From Methylothermaceae bacterium (GTDB lineage: Bacteria > Pseudomonadota > Gammaproteobacteria > Methylococcales > Methylothermaceae), in assembly GCA_027024125.1 (NCBI GenBank), contig JALVSV010000367.1, forward strand, positions 1-11,359: a stretch of DNA of 11,359 bases, in the 5' to 3' direction. Numbering within the stretch: the first letter of the stretch is position 1; each line of letters opens with the position of its first letter. The notes under the pieces are model-generated. The model was given only the letters and a program-made list of their open reading frames with translations. It had not been told where the DNA came from and made no database searches. Both the position numbers and the translations under genes were made by a program. Below, in pieces: positions 1 to 5,658 of the stretch.

Positions 1-1
1 G

Positions 2-718
2 TTTACCCTGACCCCGCTCAAGCCGGAACTGAAGAAACTCAATCCCGCCTCTGGAATCAAAAAGATCTTTTCTCTCAAGAATCTGCTCGAGTTTCTCAAA
101 TCTATCCTCAAGATCGTTTTTTTAACTGTGTTGCTGTGGCTGCTGATACGGGGGTTTCTGGATGCCATCCTCAAGCTCCCACGATGTGGCCTGTCCTGCC
201 TGCCGGTGCTCATCGGGCAATTGATGATGCGGATCGCCTTGTATTCCGGGGCGGCTTTCATTGTGATCGCCGTCGCCGATTATGCCTTCCAGAAACGGCA
301 ATATCTCAAAAAACTGATGATGACCAAGGAGGAGGTCAAACGGGAATACAAGGAATCGGAGGGGGATCCGATGATCAAGAGCAAAAGGCGCCAGTTGCAC
401 CGCGAACTGATGACCAACAACATGTTGCAGAATGTACGCCGGGCCTCGGTGGTGGTCACCAACCCCACCCGTATCGCCGTGGCCCTGATCTATGACGGCG
501 AAGAGACTCCACTTCCTCTGATTGCCGCCAAGGGGGAAAATCTTCTGGCGCGAAGGATCATCGAAATCGCCCGCGAGGAAGGAATCCCGGTGATGGAAAA
601 TGTACCCTTGGCGCGAGCCCTGCATCAAAACGGAGAGATCGACCGTTACATTCCTTCGGATCTGATCGAGCCGGTTGCCGAGGTGCTTCGCTGGGTGCAA
701 TCGCTACAGGCACGCTGA
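2..718 (+). CDS. sctU: SctU (YscU/FlhB family) export switch protein, 5' truncated
   Basis: This is the inner-membrane component of the T3SS export apparatus that switches substrate class from needle to translocators and effectors. The reading frame is open from base 2, so the gene begins before the window. The 238 residues present compare with about 350 in the family. Visible parts are the LNP...IFS linker typical of SctU/FlhB, two hydrophobic segments (roughly residues 38-55 and 64-95), the cytoplasmic linker helix with a KSKRRQLHRE stretch, and the autoprotease site at bases 461-472. After the site comes the conserved C-domain, with ETPLPL, a GIPV(M/L) stretch, PLARAL and YIP. The site reads N-P-T-R where the family normally has N-P-T-H. 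It is followed by the anti-sigma kinase gene with a TGATG overlap, suggesting co-translation. Family assignment is certain; the true start is outside the window. Confidence 0.97.
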   Translation, partial: FTLTPLKPELKKLNPASGIKKIFSLKNLLEFLKSILKIVFLTVLLWLLIRGFLDAILKLPRCGLSCLPVLIGQLMMRIALYSGAAFIVIAVADYAFQKRQYLKKLMMTKEEVKREYKESEGDPMIKSKRRQLHRELMTNNMLQNVRRASVVVTNPTRIAVALIYDGEETPLPLIAAKGENLLARRIIEIAREEGIPVMENVPLARALHQNGEIDRYIPSDLIEPVAEVLRWVQSLQAR

Positions 719-1140
719 TGGCGGTGGGGCAATGGCGGTTGGGTGCCCGATTGTCCGAATTGGCAACACTGCATCGGGAGGTGGCTTCATTCGTTTCCCA
801 CAACGGTTTGTGTAAAAAACTGGGTGGTGAATTGTCGCTGGTGCTGGAGGAATGGTTCGTCAATGTGGTCACCCATGGGTTGAAAAGCAGGGACCGGCCA
901 GTGATCGAGATCACCCTTCGGTTGGAAGGTGAGTGGCTGTTTCTCCTGCTCAAGGACAATGGTATTCCCTTCGATCCCTGGCAGGTCGCTTCACCGGATA
1001 TTTTGACTTCTCTCCATGAACGCCCGGTCGGAGGGCTGGGGATTCATATGATTCAATCCATCATGGACCGGTGCGAGTATTCACGAGAAGGGGAATTCAA
1101 TCTCAGCCGGCTGATGAAGAAAATACGCCGGTGCCAATGA
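718..1140 (+). CDS. rsbW: RsbW/BtrW-type anti-sigma factor serine kinase
   Basis: A 140-aa GHKL ATPase of the kind that acts as switch kinase in partner-switching circuits. It would phosphorylate a STAS-domain antagonist and hold a sigma factor or other target when the antagonist is phosphorylated. The N box is around residues 41-54 (LVLEEWFVNVVTHG, with E44/E45 and N49), the G1 box is D80-N-G-I-P-F-D, and the G2 box is G105-G-L-G-I-H. Length is normal for RsbW-like single-domain proteins. The ATG overlaps the sctU stop by one base, and the stop overlaps the next start as ATGA, so the three genes look translationally coupled. No STAS antagonist gene is present in the window. In Bordetella, BtrW does this job for the Bsc T3SS; equivalence here is inferred from context. 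Confidence 0.9.
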   Translation: MAVGQWRLGARLSELATLHREVASFVSHNGLCKKLGGELSLVLEEWFVNVVTHGLKSRDRPVIEITLRLEGEWLFLLLKDNGIPFDPWQVASPDILTSLHERPVGGLGIHMIQSIMDRCEYSREGEFNLSRLMKKIRRCQ

Positions 1141-3089
1141 AACGCAATCTCAATCAACGTTTGACCATTCATCTGGTGCTGGTGACCCTGCCGATCTTGT
1201 TGGCGATCGTTGCCGGTGTGTTTCACTATGCAGCCAAGGCAATGATTGTCCAGTCCGATGCCCGGGCCGGACTGGCGGCTGCCCGGGTGGAACAGAAGAT
1301 TCTGACGGTATTGGGCTCGGTTGCCGAATTCCCGCGCAGTATCGCCATACTTCTGGGCAGTCAGCCTCCATCCGCCAGGCGGTTACGGGATCTGCTGGTG
1401 CAAAGTCTCAAGTCGGCCCCCGAGGTGTATGGCATGGCGGTGGCGGCAGAGCCCTATCGCCTGTATCCCGATCGGGGAGCGTTTTGCCCCTATGTCTACC
1501 GTCAGGGAGAAAGGATCCGGTTCAAGCGCCTGGATACCCCAACCTATCGTTACCTTGAGGCGGACTGGTACCGCCGCCCCAAAATGTCTCACAGTGGGGT
1601 ATGGAGCGAGCCTTATTTCGATCAGGGGGGAGGAGAGGTGCTGATGTCCACCTTTTCGGCTCCCATTCAAGGTCCTGACGGGAGTTTCAAGGGGGTGGCC
1701 ACAGCCGATATCTCCCTGGAACATCTGCACGATTTGGTGAGTGCTGCGGAAATGCCGGCGCAGGGATCCGCCGTTCTGTTGTCGATGCAGGGGAAGGTGA
1801 TGACGCATTCCGGGGATGGAAATGATGGCTTTCCTTTGCCTGTATCCTGGCTGCAGGAGATCCGTTCCTGGCGAAATGAGGCTACCACTTCTTCGCACGT
1901 ATTGACTCTCGGGGGGAGGGAAGGGTGGTTTGCTGCCTTTGTTTACCATTTGCGTCATCTCTATACCGGTGGTTCCCGGCAGAGGTACGGGCCCACACGG
2001 GTGATTCTGGAACCGGTTGGGAAGACCGGGTGGACGCTTGCAGTGCTGATCCCTCTCGATCGTCTGTATCTGCCCTTGTATCGAATGGCCACGGTGCTGC
2101 TCGTCGCCGGTGTGCTTGGAATTCTGCTGGCGGTGCTGGCCATCATGATTGTCACTCGTCGTGCCACGGGGGATATCGAGCGCCTTGCGGCAGTGGCCCG
2201 CCAGATCGCGGCCGGCCGGATGGACGCTCCAGTGCCGATGAACATGGCTACCGAGGAATTGGAGCACCTGGCGCAGGCTTTTCTTTCCATGCAGAAATCC
2301 CTGAACCACCATATACACCGGCTGGTCGACGAAACGGCCAGGAGGGAGCGGATGGAGAACGAGTTGAGGATAGCCCGCGACATCCAGATGGAACTACTCC
2401 CCAGGGCATTTCCATCCACCGGAGGACGGGTCGACGGCAGCGCGGTCATCGAACCGGCGCTGGAGGTGGGTGGAGACTTCTACGACTTCTTCTTCGTGGG
2501 CGAACAGAAGCTGTGCTTTGTCATCGGAGACGTTTCCGGCAAGGGGGTGCCGGCATCCCTCTTTATGGCAATGACCAAAACCCTGATCAAGGGGACCATG
2601 GGGTTGGGGGAGGCGCCCGGCAAAGTGCTGGAACGGGTCAATCAGGCACTGCAGGAAGGAAATGAAAGTGCCATGTTCGTGACGGTTTTCCTGGGATTGC
2701 TGGATCTTGAAACCGGCAGGCTGGACTACGCCAACGCCGGGCATCCTCCCCCCATGCTGGTCGGTGCCGGTGGCTGTGAGTGGCTGTCTTCAGGTGATCC
2801 CCTGCCTCCTGTGGGAGCATGGCCGGAAGTGCGCTATCCCTCATTTCAGCGGGAGGTGAAAAGCGACGAACTGATTTTCTCCTATACTGATGGAGTGAGC
2901 GAGGCAACCGGTGATGACAATGAATTGTTTGGTACGGAAAGGATATGCCTGGTGTTGCAAGGTTGGACACGAGGCACTGCTGCTCAGGCGATTAGTAGGA
3001 TCAGGCAGGAGATGAAGCAGTTCGTTGGACATCATCCACAAGTGGATGACATCACGATGGTGGCGGTGAAATGGATCTCGACGGGTTGA
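1137..3089 (+). CDS. rsbU: Membrane Cache-HAMP-PP2C serine phosphatase (RsbU/BtrU type)
   Basis: A 650-aa sensor phosphatase expected to dephosphorylate the STAS antagonist of a partner switch in response to an external signal. Order of parts: membrane segment at residues 10-30; periplasmic double-Cache-like sensor at about 40-310 (PYVYRQGER, then DWYRRPK, WSEPYFDQGGGEVLMST and GVATADISL, a classic Cache signature); second membrane segment at 316-340; HAMP at 341-395; short coiled linker; SpoIIE/PP2C domain at about 430-648. Metal-binding acidic residues are visible as GGDFYD (D447, D450), IGDVSGKG (D465), YTDG (D585) and VDD (D637, D638), so it should be active. The ATGA overlap with the kinase gene fixes the start at 1137. 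The frame is open 22 codons further upstream, but that would run far into the kinase gene. It resembles Bordetella BtrU and chlamydial RsbU in architecture; the ligand cannot be told. Confidence 0.92.
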   Translation: MKRNLNQRLTIHLVLVTLPILLAIVAGVFHYAAKAMIVQSDARAGLAAARVEQKILTVLGSVAEFPRSIAILLGSQPPSARRLRDLLVQSLKSAPEVYGMAVAAEPYRLYPDRGAFCPYVYRQGERIRFKRLDTPTYRYLEADWYRRPKMSHSGVWSEPYFDQGGGEVLMSTFSAPIQGPDGSFKGVATADISLEHLHDLVSAAEMPAQGSAVLLSMQGKVMTHSGDGNDGFPLPVSWLQEIRSWRNEATTSSHVLTLGGREGWFAAFVYHLRHLYTGGSRQRYGPTRVILEPVGKTGWTLAVLIPLDRLYLPLYRMATVLLVAGVLGILLAVLAIMIVTRRATGDIERLAAVARQIAAGRMDAPVPMNMATEELEHLAQAFLSMQKSLNHHIHRLVDETARRERMENELRIARDIQMELLPRAFPSTGGRVDGSAVIEPALEVGGDFYDFFFVGEQKLCFVIGDVSGKGVPASLFMAMTKTLIKGTMGLGEAPGKVLERVNQALQEGNESAMFVTVFLGLLDLETGRLDYANAGHPPPMLVGAGGCEWLSSGDPLPPVGAWPEVRYPSFQREVKSDELIFSYTDGVSEATGDDNELFGTERICLVLQGWTRGTAAQAISRIRQEMKQFVGHHPQVDDITMVAVKWISTG

Positions 3090-3176
3090 AGGAAACCCTT
3101 TGCCTGCTGTCAGGGTGTACCAGTGGAGGGTATTGCCGGGATTTCCCATTTCCATGATTTGAGGCAAGCGTGTACT

Positions 3177-3746
3177 ATGCTGCAGCGTGTGATTCTTGAA
3201 GAAGAAAAAGAACTGAGCGATGCTGCCAGGATGGGTGATATTGACGCATTGGGGGCATTGTTTGAGCGTCATCGGGAACGGATTCAGAGATTTCTTCAAA
3301 AGCGCCTGGGCAACCAGGCAGACATTGAAGATCTGGTTCAGAACGTGTTTCTGGAGATGTCCCGAACCATCACCGCCTACGAAGGGAGGTCGGCTTTTTC
3401 GACCTGGATATTGGGCATCAGCATGAATCTGATTCGCAATCATTATAGCCGTTCCCCCACCTCCCGCTATCAGTTCGTGGAAATCGATGAAATATCTTCC
3501 CTTGCCGGCCCAGAACCCGATGATCCTGCTGCGAAAGCGGATTCGGAGCAGCAGTTTCAGCAGCTACGTGAGGTTATCGCTGAGCTTCCCGCCAATTTGC
3601 GTGATCCGTTGGTGCTCGTGATCTACCAGGGGCTGTCCTACGATGAAGCTGCGGAATGCCTGGGTATCGGGCTTTCAGCATTGAAAAGCCGGATTTTTCG
3701 GGCCCGTGGTCTGCTGCGGCAACAATTCGATGGAATTTCACATTAG
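3177..3746 (+). CDS. ECF-family RNA polymerase sigma factor (BtrS/HrpL-like by context)
   Basis: A 189-aa sigma-70 of the extracytoplasmic-function group, directing RNA polymerase to a small regulon. Sigma region 2 spans about residues 23-92 (ALFERHRERIQRFL, then DIEDLVQNVFLEM, then FSTWILGISMNLIRNHY). A linker with an acidic and proline stretch (GPEPDDP) follows. Region 4 spans about 128-182 (LREVIAELP, then GLSYDEAAECLGIGLSALKSRIFRARGLLR), the helix-turn-helix that reads the -35 element. ATG 3177 gives the usual family length. Its Shine-Dalgarno (GAGG at 3161-3164) is distant, and an in-frame GTG at 3123 would add 18 residues, so the start is uncertain. An 87-base gap separates it from the phosphatase. 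The two promoter motifs at 3748 and 4555 are its most likely targets, in analogy to Bordetella BtrS and plant-pathogen HrpL, which both drive T3SS genes. That link is inferred. Confidence 0.9.
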   Translation: MLQRVILEEEKELSDAARMGDIDALGALFERHRERIQRFLQKRLGNQADIEDLVQNVFLEMSRTITAYEGRSAFSTWILGISMNLIRNHYSRSPTSRYQFVEIDEISSLAGPEPDDPAAKADSEQQFQQLREVIAELPANLRDPLVLVIYQGLSYDEAAECLGIGLSALKSRIFRARGLLRQQFDGISH

Positions 3747-3747
3747 A

Positions 3748-3776
3748 TGCAACCGATGCTGTTTTTATGTCACTTA
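3748..3776 (+). promoter_or_regulatory. Putative ECF (hrp-box-like) promoter, copy 1
   Basis: TGCAACC at 3748-3754, 15 bases, then TCACTTA at 3770-3776. This closely matches the HrpL-type consensus GGAAC(C/T)-N15/16-CCACNNA and shares 11 of 14 box positions, with identical spacing, with the site at 4555-4583. The three differences are all C/T. It lies immediately after the sigma factor stop codon and 44 bases before the candidate ATG at 3821. It would drive the 242-aa gene. Recognition by the adjacent ECF sigma factor is inferred. Confidence 0.7.
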
Positions 3777-3820
3777 AGGGGTGGGGCGTTTGTTGACATT
3801 CATCCATTTTCGATCTGTTC

Positions 3821-4549
3821 ATGAAAGTGAAACCACCTGGCCAGGGAATCGGGATGCCTGCCGGGATGACCGTGCAGGACCATCCATCTACCCCATTGAA
3901 AAGGGATCCGGGAAACCCGGCGCCACCGCCGGCAGACGGTTCCAGCCTGTCCAGCCCCTTCCATGTTCAGCTTATTCCGCCCGCTTCCGCTGTCGTTGTG
4001 GCAAAGAGTCTGCCAGTCCTGCTCGGTAAACTGCAGCCCCCCCAGGCCTCATCAGCAGAAGTCTTGGTGGGTTTGCGTCGGGCCGCTGGTTCACCGAGGT
4101 CCAGGGGCCCACAGCTTGAGAAAATGGTCGCCATGCTGAGCGGGATTCACGGAAATAACCAGCGGGATGACTTGGCAGCATGGATGCGGGGCGGCGAATG
4201 GGATCCTCAGGAAACCCTGCCGGGAACCCAGCTGTTGAGTTGGGTGGGTGAAAGACTTGGTCATGCCAGGGAGCCACTGGCTGAAGTCCTCACGGCACGG
4301 TTTGAAGCAGCCGGCCTGGAAGCGTTGGAAGCGGCGAACAGAGGCTGGCAGGCGGCTGGAGTCCTCCAGGCCGTCCATATGACTTGGGATCGGCTGGGAT
4401 CGGTGCCTGATGAAGCAGAATCGACCGACTCCCTTATGAATGCATTGAGCCGGGAACGTGAGACAAGCAAGAAAATACTGGTCGAGGCCCAGCGGGTACT
4501 GCAGCAGTATCTGCCGTCCATCTCCCCGACCGGGCCGCTGCGGATTTGA
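3821..4549 (+). CDS. Hypothetical 242-aa protein, possible T3SS substrate or secreted regulator
   Basis: I do not recognise this family. The first 60 residues are rich in Pro, Ser and Gly and look disordered, as in many T3SS export signals. Residues about 60-235 look mainly helical (for example LEKMVAMLSGIH, LLSWVGERLGHA, LAEVLTARFEAAGLEALEAA and a final charged helix). There is no membrane segment and no recognisable catalytic motif. The start is uncertain: ATG 3821 lacks a good ribosome site, while in-frame ATG 3854 has AGGG seven bases upstream and would give 231 residues. The gene sits alone between the sigma gene and the main operon, behind its own ECF-like promoter. Candidate roles are gatekeeper or effector, or a secreted anti-sigma factor analogous to Bordetella BspR/BtrA; none is shown by sequence. 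It ends in TGPLRI, similar to the PGLLRI end of the next protein. Confidence 0.75.
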   Translation: MKVKPPGQGIGMPAGMTVQDHPSTPLKRDPGNPAPPPADGSSLSSPFHVQLIPPASAVVVAKSLPVLLGKLQPPQASSAEVLVGLRRAAGSPRSRGPQLEKMVAMLSGIHGNNQRDDLAAWMRGGEWDPQETLPGTQLLSWVGERLGHAREPLAEVLTARFEAAGLEALEAANRGWQAAGVLQAVHMTWDRLGSVPDEAESTDSLMNALSRERETSKKILVEAQRVLQQYLPSISPTGPLRI

Positions 4550-4554
4550 ATTTT

Positions 4555-4583
4555 TGCAACTTGCACCGGTGAGTTTCCACTCA
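4555..4583 (+). promoter_or_regulatory. Putative ECF (hrp-box-like) promoter, copy 2, for the translocator-needle operon
   Basis: TGCAACT at 4555-4561, 15 bases, then CCACTCA at 4577-4583. The -10-side box fits CCACNNA perfectly, and GCAACT differs from GGAACT by one base. It lies in the 67-base gap before the LcrG-like gene, 33 bases from its ATG, leaving a short leader with the ribosome site AAGGAG. This is the only clear promoter I see for the genes running to the window end. Confidence 0.75.
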
Positions 4584-4616
4584 TTCATTGAAACCTGAAA
4601 CCAAAGGAGCACCAAT

Positions 4617-4910
4617 ATGCCCCAGAACGACGTGAGTAGCGAATCCCAAGCCCTGATTACCCAGGCCGAGGCGCTTATAGAACAGGTGGAGAAAAGAAGA
4701 GGGGCGATTGACAAACTATACGCCCAATACGGATCGACCCGCGATGACATGGAAAAGATCACCGAAGCGGGAATGGCGGCCCTGACACCGGAGCAAAAGG
4801 CGGAAATCGAGCGGGACGAGAACGAATGGCGGCGTGAAATCGAAGAGATCCTGCAGTCAACGGGTTCCCCCGGCAAACCCAAAGTACATCCCGGCCTGCT
4901 CAGAATATAA
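4617..4910 (+). CDS. LcrG/PcrG-like tip-protein chaperone and secretion regulator
   Basis: A 97-aa, highly charged helical protein. From remembered Yersinia LcrG (95 aa) the pattern agrees along its length: an early QAE..I helix, a basic-acidic R...+.++.A..G.T stretch at about residues 28-41, a KI...A segment at about 47-55, a P-led charged helix (TPEQKAEIERDENEWRREIE, residues 57-76), and a basic proline tail (GKPKVHPGLLRI). LcrG binds the needle-tip protein LcrV in the cytoplasm and blocks secretion from the export gate. Position supports this: it comes directly before the tip genes, followed by lcrH-, yopB- and yopD-like genes, the order of the Yersinia lcrGVH-yopBD operon. It has a good AAGGAG site eight or so bases before the ATG. 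Similarity is weak in absolute terms, so a generic small coiled-coil chaperone remains possible. Confidence 0.72.
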   Translation: MPQNDVSSESQALITQAEALIEQVEKRRGAIDKLYAQYGSTRDDMEKITEAGMAALTPEQKAEIERDENEWRREIEEILQSTGSPGKPKVHPGLLRI

Positions 4911-4920
4911 GCGCTTTGAT

Positions 4921-4924
4921 GGAG
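4921..4924 (+). promoter_or_regulatory. Ribosome binding site deciding the start of the first tip gene
   Basis: GGAG with six bases to ATG 4931. Alternative in-frame starts TTG 4916 and ATG 4919 lie before or on this site. Starting at 4931 also makes the N-terminus align residue for residue with the downstream paralog. Confidence 0.65.
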
Positions 4925-4930
4925 AACAGG

Positions 4931-5614
4931 ATGGAAGTCAGTAACAACGCATATCTTCAGGCAATCGGCGGAGACCGGTTTGCGGGACTTGGCCAGGGGA
5001 TGGATCTACAGTCCCTGATCATGGCCATCGAATCCAGGCGGGCGGACTTGCTGGACAAGCAGTTGGCAGGTCAGACCAATCAGATGAGGGAACTGAATTC
5101 GAAAATCTCCGAAGCGAACAAGATTCTGGCCAAAGCCAGGCAGGTCAAAGAGGAAATCAAGGAAACCAGGCAAATGATCCAGACCCTGAAAGACTATAAG
5201 GCCAAAAACTGGGCGATTGGCAAGGACTGGGATACCGGGAAGTTCGATTCGATCCATCAATGGTTCGAGGAGCGAGGGATCAAGATGGATGTTTATGTGC
5301 GGGGCGTGGTCTCCGAAGGCGATGCGGGGGCTTATGACCGGGATATCAAGAAGTTGGAGAATCATCTGCATGACGTGACCGCTCCTGTCCAGAAGCTGTT
5401 GGAGGACAACGGCATCCAGTTCGATGCCGACAACATGGACAACAATATCCAGAGTATCAAGGGCTATGTGGATCAGCTCAACTCCACCTCGCAGATGGAA
5501 ATGATCCGCCTGCAGTCGCTGATGAACAAGCGCAACCAGGCCTATGAACTGATGACCAACGCCCTGCAGAAGCTTTCGGGTTCGCTCGACAAGATTATCG
5601 CCAACGTCCGCTGA
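4931..5614 (+). CDS. sctA: EspA/Bsp22-like needle-tip or filament protein, copy 1
   Basis: A 227-aa secreted protein expected to cap or extend the needle and link it to the translocators. It has the two-ended layout of EspA, SseB and Bsp22. An N-terminal amphipathic helix spans about residues 24-90 (MDLQSLIMAIESRRADLLDK onward), a variable middle spans about 91-175, and a C-terminal helix pair spans about 178-227 with SQMEMIRLQSLMNKRNQAYELM and a KIIANVR end. There is no signal peptide or membrane segment, as expected for a T3SS substrate. It is a paralog of the next gene: ends nearly identical, with this copy's middle about 48 residues longer. It lies between an LcrG-like gene and a SycD-like chaperone gene, the standard tip position. 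The Bordetella-type Bsp22 family is the closest I can name; assignment to the tip/filament class is firm, the exact role is inferred. Confidence 0.85.
   Translation: MEVSNNAYLQAIGGDRFAGLGQGMDLQSLIMAIESRRADLLDKQLAGQTNQMRELNSKISEANKILAKARQVKEEIKETRQMIQTLKDYKAKNWAIGKDWDTGKFDSIHQWFEERGIKMDVYVRGVVSEGDAGAYDRDIKKLENHLHDVTAPVQKLLEDNGIQFDADNMDNNIQSIKGYVDQLNSTSQMEMIRLQSLMNKRNQAYELMTNALQKLSGSLDKIIANVR
5483..5572 (+). repeat. 90-bp near-identical core shared by the two tip genes, copy 1
   Basis: Thirty codons from S185 to K214 match bases 6067-6156 at 87 of 90 positions by hand count, and all three differences are synonymous. The flanking codons diverge quickly, and the other conserved block of these genes (4991 onward) is only about 81% identical over 96 bases. 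Confidence 0.9.
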
Positions 5615-5658
5615 ACCGGCGGGGATCAAGTTACGACACTTCACTACTGGAGAAACTT

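Noticed and set aside
128..130. GTG at 128 as the start of sctU
   Set aside because: The frame is open back to base 2, and the residues before 128 match the SctU family (LNP...IFS linker), so the gene starts before the window.
1071..1136. Upstream extension of the phosphatase by 22 codons
   Set aside because: It would lie wholly inside the kinase gene and adds an unrelated peptide, whereas ATG 1137 gives a classic ATGA overlap and a membrane anchor near the N-terminus.
1383..2318. Long open frame on the minus strand opposite the phosphatase gene (311 codons)
   Set aside because: It is antisense to a clearly conserved gene, its translation is His/Pro/Arg-rich with no recognisable domain, and there is no operon context on that strand. 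The same holds for the other minus-strand open frames in the window.
1925..2665. Open frame of 246 codons in another plus-strand frame inside the phosphatase gene
   Set aside because: Composition is Gly/Arg/Ser-rich without domain patterns, and it lies inside the HAMP-PP2C coding frame; a by-product of GC-rich codon use.
3793..3821. TTGACA at 3793-3798 as the -35 of a housekeeping promoter
   Set aside because: No acceptable -10 lies 16-18 bases downstream (TGTTCA or GTTCAT), and a start there would fall on or after the ATG at 3821. The ECF-type motif upstream fits better.
4534..4556. Rho-independent terminator after the 242-aa gene (CCGCTGCGG followed by T run)
   Set aside because: The stem is only three base pairs, and the T run overlaps the promoter motif; not enough to call a terminator.
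5612..5647. A third ECF-type promoter before the second tip gene (TGAACC followed by CACT)
   Set aside because: The TGAACC overlaps the stop codon, and the CACT elements lie 18 or more bases away without the final A, so spacing and box both fail.
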